Source of the DNA: Kitasatospora phosalacinea
GTDB lineage: Bacteria > Actinomycetota > Actinomycetes > Streptomycetales > Streptomycetaceae
Length of the DNA stretch: 64,000 nucleotides
NCBI RefSeq assembly: GCF_000716545.1
Contig: NZ_JNWZ01000019.1
Span: 1-64,000 of the forward strand
Direction: 5' to 3'
The position numbers and the translations under genes were made by a program. Positions 17,778 through 27,420 of this stretch are shown in pieces (position 1 is the stretch's first letter; each line of letters begins with the position of its first letter). Under the pieces are notes generated by a model, which was given only the letters and a program-made list of their open reading frames with translations, was not told where the DNA came from and ran no database searches.

Positions 17778-18920
17778 ATGAGCATCGAACAGTCCTCCCC
17801 GAACCAGGCGGCCAAGCCGCGCGTCGCGATCGTCTTCGGCGGCCGCAGCTCCGAGCACGGCGTGTCCGTGGTCACCGCCGCCAGCGTGCTGCGCTCGATC
17901 GACCGCAGCAAGTACGAGGTGCTGCCGATCGGCATCACCCACGAGGGCCGCTGGGCCCTGGTCGGAGACGAACCGGCCCGGATGGCCATCACCGACGGGC
18001 GGATGCCCGACGTCGACCAGGTCGCCGAGTCCACCGAGGGCCAGGTGGCGCTGCCGCTCGCCCCCGGCAGCCGGGACGTGGTGTGGAGCGAGCCCGGCGC
18101 CGCGCCGAAGGTCCTCGGCGAGGTGGACGTGGTGCTCCCGCTGCTGCACGGCCCGTGGGGCGAGGACGGCACCCTGCAGGGCCTGCTGGAGCTCTCCGGC
18201 GTGCCCTACGTCGGCTCCGGCGTGCTGGCCTCCGCGGTCGGCATGGACAAGGAGTTCACCAAGCGGATCATCGAGTCGCTCGGCCTGTACGCGGGCGAGT
18301 ACACCGTGCTCAAGCCGCGCGAGTGGGAGTCCGAGGCCGGCCGCGCCGCCGCCCGCGAGCGGATCGCCGGGCTCGGCCTGCCGCTGTTCGTCAAGCCCTG
18401 CCGGGCCGGCTCCTCGATCGGCATCACCAAGGTCAAGGACCTCGCCGACCTGGACGCCGCGATCGAGGAGGCCCGCCGCCACGACCCCAAGGTGATCGTG
18501 GAACGGGGCGTCGAGGGCCGCGAGATCGAGTGCGGCGTGCTGGAGTTCGAGGACGGCCCGCGCGCCTCCGTCCCCGCCGAGGTGCTGGTCGACGGGGACT
18601 TCGAGTTCTACGACTTCGAGGCCAAGTACATCGACTCCTCCGAGGTGCGCATCCCCGCCGACCTCACCGACGCCGAGCGGGACGGGATCCGCCGCCAGGC
18701 CGTCGAGGTGTTCGAGGGCCTCGGCTGCGAGGGCCTGGCCCGGGTCGACTTCTTCCTGCTGGCCGACGGCCGGTGGATGGTCAACGAGATCAACACCATG
18801 CCCGGCTTCACCCCGATCTCGGCCTACCCCAAGATGTGGGAGGCCACCGGCGTGCCCTACGCCGAGCTGATCGACCGCCTGCTGGCCGCCGCGCTGCGCC
18901 GCTCCACCGGCCTGCGCTGA
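17778..18920 (+). CDS. ddlA: D-alanine--D-alanine ligase
   Basis: 380 aa from ATG 17778. It makes the D-Ala-D-Ala dipeptide of peptidoglycan precursors. N-terminal motif VAIVFGGRSSEHGVSVVTA; ATP-grasp domain with LPLLHGPWGEDGTLQGLLEL, GLPLFVKPCRAGSSIGITKV and the Mg2+ site MVNEINTMPGFTPISAYPKM. The position that distinguishes D-Ala-D-Ala from D-Ala-D-Lac ligases is in the normal DDL context, so no resistance function is suggested. TAGTCT (17762-17767) just before the start is a possible -10. Confidence 0.97.
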   Translation: MSIEQSSPNQAAKPRVAIVFGGRSSEHGVSVVTAASVLRSIDRSKYEVLPIGITHEGRWALVGDEPARMAITDGRMPDVDQVAESTEGQVALPLAPGSRDVVWSEPGAAPKVLGEVDVVLPLLHGPWGEDGTLQGLLELSGVPYVGSGVLASAVGMDKEFTKRIIESLGLYAGEYTVLKPREWESEAGRAAARERIAGLGLPLFVKPCRAGSSIGITKVKDLADLDAAIEEARRHDPKVIVERGVEGREIECGVLEFEDGPRASVPAEVLVDGDFEFYDFEAKYIDSSEVRIPADLTDAERDGIRRQAVEVFEGLGCEGLARVDFFLLADGRWMVNEINTMPGFTPISAYPKMWEATGVPYAELIDRLLAAALRRSTGLR

Positions 18921-18924
18921 CGCC

Positions 18925-19464
18925 TCAGGACGCCCCGTCCAGGCAGTCCGAGTCGGGCTTCCCGCTGATGACCGGGACGCTCGACCGGACGGCGTCGGCG
19001 AGGTACGCCAGCGGGTCCGCGTAGTTGGCGTACGCGCCCTTCGGGACGTGCACCTCCACGTAGGCCATCCGCATCCCGGTGGCGAACCGGTAGCCGCCGT
19101 CGCCGTCCTCGGCCATGCCCCAGCCGACCTCGTTGACGCACGGGCCCTTGCGGGTGCTGTCGTCCAGGAAGTCCGGCCGGTCCCCGCCGCAGGTCAGCAC
19201 GGTGCGCGGGGAGGTCTCCCAGGCGGCGGTGTACGGCGAGGCGGGGGCCGGGTCCTTGCGGGCGTGCCCCAGGACCTCGGCGGGCAGCGCGGCGTCCAGC
19301 GCCGCGCAGTACCGGGCGGCCTCGGCGGACGGCACCGGCGGGGTGACGTCGGGCTCACCGCTCCAGGCGGCGACCAGCCCCGCCGTGCCCGCCAGCAGCA
19401 CGGCGGGGGGAGCCAGCCAGCGCACGGGTGCGGGCAGGCGGTTCAACAGCTCGCGGAAGGCCAT
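18925..19464 (-). CDS. DUF3515 family secreted or membrane-anchored protein
   Basis: 179 aa. One N-terminal hydrophobic segment (WLAPPAVLLAGTAGLVAAWS, residues 15-34) should anchor the protein or act as a signal. The extracytoplasmic part has four cysteines (YCAALDAALP, VLTCGGDRP, KGPCVNEVGW, SDCLDG), consistent with two disulfides. DUF3515 genes lie next to thiL or ddl in many actinomycetes; the function is unknown. It is convergent with ddlA, 4 bp apart. Confidence 0.88.
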   Translation of the reverse strand: MAFRELLNRLPAPVRWLAPPAVLLAGTAGLVAAWSGEPDVTPPVPSAEAARYCAALDAALPAEVLGHARKDPAPASPYTAAWETSPRTVLTCGGDRPDFLDDSTRKGPCVNEVGWGMAEDGDGGYRFATGMRMAYVEVHVPKGAYANYADPLAYLADAVRSSVPVISGKPDSDCLDGAS

Positions 19465-19483
19465 CCCCCGATGGTAAGGACCC

Positions 19484-19717
19484 TTACAGTCGCACCACCG
19501 GACAGGTCAGGGTCCGGGTGATCCCCTCCACCTGCTGCACGTTGGCCACCACCAGGCGGCCCAGCTCGTCGATCGACTCCGCCTCGGCCCGGACGATCAC
19601 GTCGTAGGGGCCCGTCACGTCCTCGGCGGTGATCACCCCGGCGATCCCGGCGATGGACTCGGCTACCGCGGTGGCCTTGCCCACCTCGGTCTGGATCAGG
19701 ATGTACGCCTGCACCAC
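19484..19717 (-). CDS. Stand-alone Lrp/AsnC ligand-binding (RAM) domain protein
   Basis: 77 aa from GTG 19717 with GGAGG 6 bp upstream. The whole protein is a RAM domain (MVQAYILIQTEVGKATAVAE, ITAEDVTGPYDVIVRAEAES, VEGITRTLTCPVV). There is no DNA-binding helix-turn-helix. Single-domain Lrp proteins can sense amino acids and co-assemble with full-length Lrp regulators. It is 19 bp upstream of DUF3515 and probably co-transcribed with it. Confidence 0.9.
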   Translation of the reverse strand: MVQAYILIQTEVGKATAVAESIAGIAGVITAEDVTGPYDVIVRAEAESIDELGRLVVANVQQVEGITRTLTCPVVRL

Positions 19718-19909
19718 GGTGGACCTCCAGGCGGCTGGGTGGGGGAGTTGCGACCGTCAGTCTGATCACCACGCTACCGCGCGGGGGCGCGGACGGGGGA
19801 GACCCCGGAGGGTCCGGAAGGCGTACGCTGCGGCGCGGGGACGGCGGTCCCCGGGACACGGGGCGAACATCCAATCGGACAAAACGGGGAACGCGGAGGA
19901 GACGGACTG

Positions 19910-20878
19910 ATGCAGGGGACCGTGGGCGAACTCGGCGAGTTCGGGCTCATCCGGGAGCTGACCGCGCGGCTGCCGATGACCCCGGCGGTGGAGCTCGGGC
20001 CCGGCGACGACGCGGCCGTGGTCAAGGCGCCCGACGGGCGGGTGGTGGCCACCACCGACGTGCTCATCGAGGGCCGGCACTTCCGCCGCGACTGGTCCAC
20101 CGCGTACGACGTCGGCCGCAAGTGCGCCGCGCAGAACCTGGCCGACATCGCCGCGATGGGCGCCGTCCCGACCGCCCTGCTGCTCGGCCTGGTCGCCCCC
20201 GCCGACCTGCCCACCACCTGGGCCACCGAGCTGATGGACGGGCTGCGCGACGAGTGCCAGGTGGCCGGCGCCGCCGTGGTCGGCGGCGACGTGGTGCGCG
20301 GCGACACCATCACGCTGGCCATCACCGCGCTCGGCGACCTGCAGGGCCGGCGCCCGGTGGTGCGCTCCGGCGCGCAGGTCGGGGACGTGGTCGCGGTGAC
20401 CGGCTGGCTCGGCTGGTCCGCCGCCGGACTGACCGTCCTGCAGCGCGGCTTCCGCTCCCCGCGGGCCTTCGTCGAGGCCCACCGCCGCCCCGAACCGCCG
20501 TACCACGCGGGCCCGGCCGCCAGCGAGCTCGGCGCCACCGCCATGGTCGACGTCTCCGACGGCCTGGTCGCCGACCTCGGCCACGTCGCCCGGGCCAGCG
20601 ACGTCGACATCGAGCTGCGGGCCGCCGACTTCGACGTCCCCGCGCAGATGGCCGACATCGGGCAGGCCGTCGGCGTCGACCCGCTGGTGTGGGTGCTGTC
20701 CGGCGGCGAGGACCACGCCATCGTCGCGACCTTCCCCAAGTCGACCGCGCTGCCCGCCCGTTGGCGGGTCATCGGCGAGGTCGTGCGGACCGCCCGCCCC
20801 GGCCGCGGCGGCACCGTCACCGTCGACGGCGCCCCCTGGGACCGCACCGCGGGCTGGGACCACTTCGCCGAGCAGTAG
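19910..20878 (+). CDS. thiL: Thiamine-monophosphate kinase
   Basis: 322 aa from ATG 19910 with GGAGGAG 9 bp upstream. It phosphorylates thiamine monophosphate to the diphosphate cofactor. Landmarks: GELGEFGLIRELTARLP, GPGDDAAVVKAPDGR (metal and nucleotide site), TTDVLIEGRHFRRDW, KCAAQNLADIAAMGAVPTAL, VVGGDVVRGDTI and MVDVSDGLVADLGHVA. Length is normal. It lies in a thiamine-related neighbourhood with thiD. Confidence 0.96.
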   Translation: MQGTVGELGEFGLIRELTARLPMTPAVELGPGDDAAVVKAPDGRVVATTDVLIEGRHFRRDWSTAYDVGRKCAAQNLADIAAMGAVPTALLLGLVAPADLPTTWATELMDGLRDECQVAGAAVVGGDVVRGDTITLAITALGDLQGRRPVVRSGAQVGDVVAVTGWLGWSAAGLTVLQRGFRSPRAFVEAHRRPEPPYHAGPAASELGATAMVDVSDGLVADLGHVARASDVDIELRAADFDVPAQMADIGQAVGVDPLVWVLSGGEDHAIVATFPKSTALPARWRVIGEVVRTARPGRGGTVTVDGAPWDRTAGWDHFAEQ

Positions 20879-21017
20879 CCCGCGCTGCCGTACGGCTACC
20901 GGCTGGTACGGCCCCCGAGCGCGTAGGGTTGCGCCTGTCGGGCGGACCGACAGCGTCGACGGTCCGGTCCACCTACGTACGCGGGGGCGCACCCCCAGGA
21001 GCAGGAGCACAGCCACC

Positions 21018-22043
21018 ATGCGAATCGGCGTTCTCACCAGCGGCGGCGACTGCCCCGGCCTCAACGCGGTCATCCGCTCCGTCGTGCACCGCGGCACCGA
21101 CGTGCACGGCGACGAGATCCTCGGCATCGAGGACGGCTTCCTCGGACTGATCGAGGGCCGCGCCCGGCCCATCTCGCACGAGGACGTCACCGGCCTGCTC
21201 ACCCTCGGCGGGACGATCCTCGGCTCCGCCCGGGTGCAGCGCGAGAAGATCCGCTGGGCGGTCGAGAACTCCCGCGAACTCGCCGCGAACATCGGCATCG
21301 ACGCGCTGATCGCCATCGGCGGCGAGGGCACCCTCACCGCCGCCAAGCTGTTCAGCGACGCCGGGCTGCCCGTCGTGGCCGTCCCCAAGACCATCGACAA
21401 CGACATCGACGCCACCGACGTCACCTTCGGCTTCGACACCGCCGTGCACGTCGCCACCGAGGCCATCGACCGGCTCAAGACCACCGCCGAATCCCACCAG
21501 CGGGTGATGGTCGTCGAGTTGATGGGACGTCACACCGGCTGGATCACCCTCACCGCGGGCATGGCCGGCGGTGCCCACGGCATCCTCATCCCCGAGAAGC
21601 CCTTCGACATCGAGGCCGTCGCCCGGATGATCGAGGAGCGCTTCCAGCGCGGCAAGAAGTTCGCCATCATCGCCGTCGCCGAGGGCGCCCAGCCGCTGCC
21701 CGGCACGCTGCGCTTCGAGCACGGCCAGGTCGACCAGTTCGGCCACCAGACCTTCGGCGGCATCGGTACCCGGCTCGCCATCGAGCTGGAGAACCTGCTC
21801 GGCAAGGAGGCCCGGCCGGTCATCCTCGGCCACACCCAGCGCGGCGGCACCCCCACCGCGCTCGACCGGGTGCTGGCCACCCGCTTCGGCTGGCACGCCG
21901 TCGAGGCCGTCCACAAGGGCGCCTACGGCCACTTCACCGCGCTGCGCGGCACCGAGATCCACCTCACCCCGATCGCCGACGCCGTCGTCCAGCTCAAGAC
22001 CGTCCCGCAGGACCGCTGGACGGAATCCGAGGCCGTGCTCTGA
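21018..22043 (+). CDS. pfkA: ATP-type 6-phosphofructokinase
   Basis: 341 aa from ATG 21018 with AGGAGCAGGAG 8 bp or more upstream. It phosphorylates fructose 6-phosphate in glycolysis. Motifs are [15 protein letters not shown], the active-site [31 protein letters not shown] and [14 protein letters not shown]. Gly in GGEGT corresponds to position 104 of the E. coli enzyme and points to ATP, while Lys in PKTIDND (position 124) is the PPi-type residue; this mixed pair is usual for actinobacterial ATP-PFKs. In S. coelicolor, as I recall, no pfk lies between thiL and thiD, so this gene's place is lineage-specific. Confidence 0.95.
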   Translation: MRIGVLTSGGDCPGLNAVIRSVVHRGTDVHGDEILGIEDGFLGLIEGRARPISHEDVTGLLTLGGTILGSARVQREKIRWAVENSRELAANIGIDALIAIGGEGTLTAAKLFSDAGLPVVAVPKTIDNDIDATDVTFGFDTAVHVATEAIDRLKTTAESHQRVMVVELMGRHTGWITLTAGMAGGAHGILIPEKPFDIEAVARMIEERFQRGKKFAIIAVAEGAQPLPGTLRFEHGQVDQFGHQTFGGIGTRLAIELENLLGKEARPVILGHTQRGGTPTALDRVLATRFGWHAVEAVHKGAYGHFTALRGTEIHLTPIADAVVQLKTVPQDRWTESEAVL

Positions 22044-22061
22044 GCCGCCCGGCGCGGTCGG

Positions 22062-22067
22062 TAGGTT
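22062..22067 (+). promoter_or_regulatory. -10 element of a predicted leaderless thiD transcript
   Basis: TAGGTT ends exactly 7 bp before the thiD ATG. The TANNNT-N7-ATG arrangement places the transcript start at the start codon, typical of leaderless mRNAs in Streptomyces. Confidence 0.5.
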
Positions 22068-22074
22068 GGGGCGC

Positions 22075-22887
22075 ATGAGCACCTTCGCCGCCGCCCCGCC
22101 CCGAGTCCTCACCGTCGCCGGCTCCGACAGCGGCGGCGGTGCGGGCATCCAGGCCGACCTCAAGACCATGCTCGCCCTCGGCGTCCACGGCATGAGCGTC
22201 ATCACCGCCGTCACCGCGCAGAACTCGCTCGGCGTCCAGGGCTACTGGGAACTGCCCGCCGAAGCCGTCCGCGCCCAGTACCGCAGCGTCGTCGACGACA
22301 TCGGCGTCCAGGCGGTCAAGACCGGCATGCTCGCCTCGGTCGAACTCGTCGAGACCGTCTCCGCGCTGCTCGCCGACGCCCCGGCCCCCGTCGTCGTCGA
22401 CCCCGTCGGCGTCTCCAAGCACGGCGACGCCCTGCTCGCCGCGGCCGCCGTCACCACCCTGCGCGAGCGGCTCCTCCCGGTCGCCACCCTCGCCACCCCC
22501 AACCTGCACGAGGTCACCCAGCTCACCGGGCGCACCGTCACCGGCGAGGACGGCATGCTCGACGCCGCGAAGGCCCTGCGCGACCTCGGCCCCGACTGGG
22601 CGCTGATCAAGGGCGGCCACCTGGAGGGCGAGGCCGCCGACCTGCTGCTCGGCCCCGACGGCGAGGCCCACTGGTACCGCGCCCCGCGCCACGACAACCG
22701 CCACACCCACGGCACCGGCTGCACCCTCGCCAGCGCGATCGCCGCCCGGCTCGCCCTCGGCGACCCGGTGCCGCTCGCCGTCGCCCACGCCAAGGCGTAC
22801 GTCACCGGCGCGATCGCCCACGGCTTCGCGCTGGGTTCCGGCATCGGGCCGGTGGACCACTTCTGGCAGGCCAGGGGGAACGCCTAG
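22075..22887 (+). CDS. thiD: Hydroxymethylpyrimidine/phosphomethylpyrimidine kinase
   Basis: 270 aa from ATG 22075; no Shine-Dalgarno, but a leaderless -10 precedes. It performs the two phosphorylations of HMP for thiamine synthesis. Motifs: [65 protein letters not shown] and the C-terminal [19 protein letters not shown] with catalytic Asp/Cys context. Length is typical of the single-domain form without TenI. Confidence 0.96.
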   Translation: MSTFAAAPPRVLTVAGSDSGGGAGIQADLKTMLALGVHGMSVITAVTAQNSLGVQGYWELPAEAVRAQYRSVVDDIGVQAVKTGMLASVELVETVSALLADAPAPVVVDPVGVSKHGDALLAAAAVTTLRERLLPVATLATPNLHEVTQLTGRTVTGEDGMLDAAKALRDLGPDWALIKGGHLEGEAADLLLGPDGEAHWYRAPRHDNRHTHGTGCTLASAIAARLALGDPVPLAVAHAKAYVTGAIAHGFALGSGIGPVDHFWQARGNA

Positions 22888-22968
22888 GCGTGCGGGGCGG
22901 GGAGGCAGGGGCCCGGACCCGCGGTTCCGCCGACCCCGGCTCCGCTCCCCGGCGTCCGGCAAAACCAA

Positions 22969-23005
22969 AAGCCGACCACGGCCCCGGAAGGGGTGTGGTC
23001 GGCTT
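22969..23005 (-). terminator. Terminator between thiD and rpmB
   Basis: AAGCCGACCAC (22969-22979) pairs exactly with GTGGTCGGCTT (22995-23005). On the minus strand it is followed by TTTTGGTTTT, so it is a good intrinsic terminator for rpmB and may also stop thiD. Confidence 0.85.
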
Positions 23006-23039
23006 CGGGAAAGAGGTGACCGGCGTACCGGTCTGCGCG

Positions 23040-23225
23040 TCAGCGCGAGACCTTACCGGCCTTGATGCACGAGGTGCAGACGTTGAGCCGCTTCGGCGTC
23101 CGCCCGATCACAGCGCGCACCGTCTGAATGTTGGGGTTCCAACGACGGGGGGTGCGGCGGTGCGAGTGGGAGATACTGTTGCCGAAGCCCGGGCCCTTGC
23201 CGCAGACGTCGCAGTTGGCAGCCAC
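23040..23225 (-). CDS. rpmB: 50S ribosomal protein L28, cysteine-containing form
   Basis: 61 aa from GTG 23225 ([16 protein letters not shown]); GGAG lies 8 bp upstream. Typical L28 length and sequence: [20 protein letters not shown] and [14 protein letters not shown]. Cysteines form two pairs (CDVC and CTSC), the zinc-ribbon C+ version. Many actinomycetes also carry a C- paralogue under zinc control elsewhere. Confidence 0.97.
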   Translation of the reverse strand: MAANCDVCGKGPGFGNSISHSHRRTPRRWNPNIQTVRAVIGRTPKRLNVCTSCIKAGKVSR

Positions 23226-23467
23226 AGGAGTCACTCCAAGACTTCAGATCAGGTACTTGAACTAGCCCGGGGTGTTCCAGGCAACCGGGAGAGCATACAA
23301 CGGTGACTCCCGCTCAACGAAACTACCACGATCGCGGGGGTGATCGTTCCCCCGAGCTGGGCACGAGCCTGCGGCGGGCGCCCTCGCGGGGGCCGATAAC
23401 CTGCCAGCATCGCCCCTCGCCACCGCGCCCCGTCGTGCTCCCGTGGCGTTCATCCGGAGGAGACCTG

Positions 23468-25075
23468 GTGCTGGACACCCTCGACGCCCCGGCCGTCCGC
23501 ACCTGGTGCCGACTCGCGCTGGCGGCCCTCGGCCAGGCCCGCGAGGAGATCGACGCGCTGAACGTGTACCCGGTTCCGGACGGGGACACCGGGACGAACC
23601 TGTACCTGACGGTGGAGTCCGCCGCCGAGGCGCTGGACGCGGTGTTCGCCGCCGCCGAGGAACCGGAGCTGGCCGCCGCCGCGGCCGCCGCCGCCCGCGG
23701 CGCGCTGATCGGGGCGCGCGGGAACTCCGGCGTGATCCTGGCGCAGTGGCTGCGCGGCCTGGCCGAGGTGCTGGCCGGCGGCGGCGAACTGGCCGCCGCG
23801 CTCGACCGCGGCGCCCGCTCGGCGTACCAGGCCGTCGCCGAGCCGGTGGAGGGCACCCTGCTGACGGTCGCCGCCGCCGCCGCGAAGGCCGCCGGCGGCG
23901 CGGCCGACCTGACCGGCCAGGCCCAGGAGGCGTACCGGGCGGCCCGGCAGGCGCTGCTGCTCACCCCCGACCAGCTCTCCGCACTGGCCGAGGCCGGCGT
24001 GGTGGACGCGGGCGGCCGGGGCCTGGTCGCGGTGCTGGGCGCGCTGGTGGACGCCGTCTCCGGGCAGCAGCCGATGGGGCCGGTCGCGCTGCGCCGCGAG
24101 CTGGACCCGCTGGTGGTGGCGGGCTGCGAGGGCCACGAGCGCCCGCCCGGCCCGGGCCACCCCGCGTTCGAGGTGATCTACCTGCTGGAGGCCGGGGACG
24201 AGCAGCTGCCCGCGCTGCGCGAGCGGCTGGGACGGCTCGGCGACTCGCTGGTGATCGGCGGCGGCGACGGCCTGTGGAACGTCCACGTGCACGTGGACGA
24301 CGCGGGCGCGGCCGTCGAGGCGGGCGTCGAGGCCGGGCGGCCCTACCGGATCAGGATCACCCACTTCGCCGAGGCCGCGGCCCGCTCCGGCGAGCGCGAG
24401 GAGAGCGTCTCGCACGGGCGGGCGGTGCTCAGCGTGGTGACCGGCAGCGGGCTGGCGCAGCTGTGCGAGCAGGCCGGCTCGGTGGTGCTGCCGGCCGACC
24501 CGGACCGCCCGCCCGCCAGCGCCGAACTGGTCGCCGCCGTGCACCGCTGCGGGGCCCGCGAGGTGGTGCTGCTGCTCAACGACCCCGAACTGCGCCCCGC
24601 CGCCGGCGCGGCCGCCGACCAGCTGCGCGAGGAGGGCGTGCGGATCGCCGTGCTGCCCACCCGCTCCCCGGTGCAGGGCCTGGCCGCGCTGGCCGTGCAC
24701 GACGCCGGGCGGCGCTTCGACGAGGACGTGGTGGCGATGACCTCCGCGGCCGGCGCCACCCGGTACGCCGAACTCGCCGTCGCCGAGGGCGAGTCGTGGA
24801 CGATGGCGGGCGTCTGCCAGGCCGGCGACGTGCTCGGCCTGATCGACGGCGACGTCGCGGTGATCGGCGCCGACCTCACCGAGACCGCGCTGACCGTGCT
24901 CGACCGGATGATCGCGGCCGGCGGCGAACTGGTCACCCTGGTGCTCGGCGACGAGATCTCCGACGGCCTCGCCGAGCGGCTGATCGCGCACGCCCGGCGC
25001 ACCCGTCCCGAGGTCGACACCGTCGCCTACCGGGGCGGGCGGGAGGCCGCCCCGCTGCTCATCGGGGTGGAGTGA
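23468..25075 (+). CDS. DAK2-domain protein, FakA-like fatty acid kinase family
   Basis: 535 aa from GTG 23468, with GGAGGAG 6 bp upstream. The N-terminal DAK2 domain (about residues 10-210) has INALNVYPVPDGDTGTN-like NVYPVPDGDTGTNLYLTVES, with the Asp-Gly-Asp-Thr-Gly nucleotide/Mg2+ loop, and ALIGARGNSGVILAQWLRGL. The C-terminal DegV-like half follows (about 235-535). FakA-type proteins phosphorylate fatty acids carried by FakB. Whether this one does so is inferred. The gene is 38 bp upstream of recG, the conserved neighbour order. Confidence 0.88.
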   Translation: MLDTLDAPAVRTWCRLALAALGQAREEIDALNVYPVPDGDTGTNLYLTVESAAEALDAVFAAAEEPELAAAAAAAARGALIGARGNSGVILAQWLRGLAEVLAGGGELAAALDRGARSAYQAVAEPVEGTLLTVAAAAAKAAGGAADLTGQAQEAYRAARQALLLTPDQLSALAEAGVVDAGGRGLVAVLGALVDAVSGQQPMGPVALRRELDPLVVAGCEGHERPPGPGHPAFEVIYLLEAGDEQLPALRERLGRLGDSLVIGGGDGLWNVHVHVDDAGAAVEAGVEAGRPYRIRITHFAEAAARSGEREESVSHGRAVLSVVTGSGLAQLCEQAGSVVLPADPDRPPASAELVAAVHRCGAREVVLLLNDPELRPAAGAAADQLREEGVRIAVLPTRSPVQGLAALAVHDAGRRFDEDVVAMTSAAGATRYAELAVAEGESWTMAGVCQAGDVLGLIDGDVAVIGADLTETALTVLDRMIAAGGELVTLVLGDEISDGLAERLIAHARRTRPEVDTVAYRGGREAAPLLIGVE

Positions 25076-25113
25076 GCCCGGAGCGTCGGTCCCGTGGTGT
25101 GAAATGGGACGCC

Positions 25114-27315
25114 ATGGGCGCTCTCGATGAACCGCTGAAGGAACTGGTCGGCGACCGCACCGCGAAGGTGCTGGCCGACAGTCTCAAGCTGCGCACGGTC
25201 GGCGACCTGCTGCACCACTACCCGCGCCGGTACGTCGAGCGCGGGCAGCTCACCAGCCTGGACGAGCTGGAGGTGGACGAGCACGTCACCGTGCTGGCCC
25301 GGATCGAGAAGGTCACCCTGATCCCGTTCCGGGGCCGCAAGGGCGACCGGCTGGAGGTGGTGGTCACCGACGGCCGCTCGAAGCTCTCGCTGGTGTTCTT
25401 CAACCAGGGCTGGCGGCAGAAGGACCTGCGCCCCGGCCGGCAGGGCCTGTTCGCGGGCAAGGTCGGCCTGTTCAACCGTACCCGCCAACTCGCCTCCCCC
25501 GATTACCAGTTGATCGACGACGAGGAGGGCTCCGCGGCGGCGGAGCAGTTCGCCGGAAGGCTCATCCCGGTCTACCCGGCCAGCGCCCAGCTGCCCAGCT
25601 GGAAGCTCGCGCTGTGCGTCGAGATGGCGCTCACCAAGCACCTGGCCGACGTCGGCGAGCCGCTGCCCGCCGAACTGCGCGCCGAGCACGGCCTGATCCC
25701 GCTGCCCGAGGCGCTGGAGCTGATCCACCGCCCGCACGACCAGGCCGAGAAGGAGCGCGCCCAGAACCGGCTGCGCTGGGACGAGGCGTTCGTCCTGCAG
25801 GTCGCCCTGGCCCAGCGACGGGCCGCCGACTCCGCGCTGCCCGCCGTCCCGCGCCGCCCCGTCCCCGGCGGGGTGCTGGACGCCTTCGACGAGCGGCTGC
25901 CGTTCACCCTCACCGACGGCCAGCGCAAGGTCTGCGCCGAGATCTTCGCCGACCTGGCCACCGAGCACCCCATGCACCGCCTGCTCCAGGGCGAGGTCGG
26001 CTCCGGGAAGACGCTGGTCGCGCTGCGCGCCATGCTCGCCGTGGTCGACACCGGCGGGCAGGCCGTGCTGCTCGCCCCGACCGAGGTGCTCGCCCAGCAG
26101 CACCACCGCTCGATCGTCGAGATGATGGGCGACCTCGCCGAGGCCGGGATGATCGGCGGCTCCGAGACCGGCACCCGGGTCGCCCTGCTGACCGGCTCGA
26201 TGGGCGCCGCCGCCCGCCGCGGCGCGCTGCTCGACATGGCCTCCGGCAGGGCCGGCATCGCGATCGGCACGCACGCCCTGATCGAGGACCGGGTGCAGTT
26301 CGCCGACCTCGGCCTGGTCGTCGTCGACGAGCAGCACCGCTTCGGCGTCGAGCAGCGCGACGCGCTGCGGGCCAAGGGCGAGCAGCCCCCGCACCTGCTG
26401 GTGATGACCGCCACGCCGATCCCGCGCACCGTCGCGATGACCGTCTTCGGAGACCTGGAGACCTCCGTCCTGGACCAGCTGCCCTCCGGCCGCTCGCCGA
26501 TCTCCACCCACGTCGTCCCGGCCCTGGAGAAGCCCAACTTCCTCGCCCGGGCCTGGGAGCGCGTCCGCGAGGAGGTCGGCAAGGGCCACCAGGCGTACGT
26601 GGTCTGCCCGCGGATCGGGGACGAGGAGGAGCCCGCGAAGGGGAAGAAGAAGCGCAAGGAGGAGCCCGAGGAGGTCGGCGGCGCCGACAGCGAGGAGCGG
26701 CGGCCGCCGCTGGCCGTGGTGGAGACCGCCGAGAAGCTCGTGAAGGGCCCGCTGGCCGGGCTGCGGGTGGAGATCCTGCACGGCAGGCTCGCGCCCGACG
26801 CCAAGGACGACGTGATGCGCCGCTTCGCCGCCGGCGAGGTGGACGTGCTGGTCGCCACCACCGTCATCGAGGTCGGCGTCAACGTCCCGAACTCCACCGT
26901 CATGGTGATCATGGACGCGGACCGGTTCGGCGTCTCCCAGCTGCACCAGCTGCGCGGCCGGGTCGGCCGCGGCTCCGCCGCCGGGCTGTGCCTGCTGGTC
27001 AGCGACATGCCCGCGGCCAGCGCCGCCCGGGCCCGGCTGGACGCGGTGGCCGGCACCCTGGACGGCTTCGCGCTCTCCCGGATCGACCTCGAACAGCGCC
27101 GCGAGGGCGACGTGCTCGGCCAGGCCCAGTCCGGCGTGAAGTCCTCGCTGAAGGTGCTCTCGGTGCTGGAGGACGAGGAGGTCATCGCCACCGCCCGGGC
27201 CGAGGCCACCCGGCTGGTCGCCGCCGACCCGCGGCTCGACGCCCACCCCGAGCTGCGCACCGCCCTGGAGAGCCTGCTCGACGAGGACCGCGCGGAGTAC
27301 CTGGAGAAGGGCTGA
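25114..27315 (+). CDS. recG: ATP-dependent DNA helicase RecG
   Basis: 733 aa from ATG 25114. It remodels stalled replication forks and Holliday junctions. The wedge (OB-fold) domain comes first (LHHYPRRYVERGQLTSLDEL), then helicase motifs: LLQGEVGSGKTLVALRA (Walker A), VVVDEQHRFGVEQRD (DEQH box), VMTATPIPRTVAMTVFGDLE, then the C-terminal half with VEILHGRLAPDAKDDVMRRF, VLVATTVIEVGVNVPNST and QLRGRVGRG. A lysine/glutamate-rich insertion (GKKKRKEEPEE near residue 512) lies in the second RecA domain. Confidence 0.98.
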   Translation: MGALDEPLKELVGDRTAKVLADSLKLRTVGDLLHHYPRRYVERGQLTSLDELEVDEHVTVLARIEKVTLIPFRGRKGDRLEVVVTDGRSKLSLVFFNQGWRQKDLRPGRQGLFAGKVGLFNRTRQLASPDYQLIDDEEGSAAAEQFAGRLIPVYPASAQLPSWKLALCVEMALTKHLADVGEPLPAELRAEHGLIPLPEALELIHRPHDQAEKERAQNRLRWDEAFVLQVALAQRRAADSALPAVPRRPVPGGVLDAFDERLPFTLTDGQRKVCAEIFADLATEHPMHRLLQGEVGSGKTLVALRAMLAVVDTGGQAVLLAPTEVLAQQHHRSIVEMMGDLAEAGMIGGSETGTRVALLTGSMGAAARRGALLDMASGRAGIAIGTHALIEDRVQFADLGLVVVDEQHRFGVEQRDALRAKGEQPPHLLVMTATPIPRTVAMTVFGDLETSVLDQLPSGRSPISTHVVPALEKPNFLARAWERVREEVGKGHQAYVVCPRIGDEEEPAKGKKKRKEEPEEVGGADSEERRPPLAVVETAEKLVKGPLAGLRVEILHGRLAPDAKDDVMRRFAAGEVDVLVATTVIEVGVNVPNSTVMVIMDADRFGVSQLHQLRGRVGRGSAAGLCLLVSDMPAASAARARLDAVAGTLDGFALSRIDLEQRREGDVLGQAQSGVKSSLKVLSVLEDEEVIATARAEATRLVAADPRLDAHPELRTALESLLDEDRAEYLEKG

Positions 27316-27420
27316 GGCGGGTCGTTCGGACACCCCGGTTGTCAGTGCCGCGCGAGAGGATGTACTTGTTCGGGGCGCACTCCAAGTCGCGTCCCCGGCG
27401 CGAGAATTGGGGGTCATTGC

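Noticed and set aside
19740-19909. Possible TPP riboswitch before thiL or thiD
   Set aside because: The conserved CUGAGA and related pairing elements of TPP riboswitches are absent upstream of both genes.
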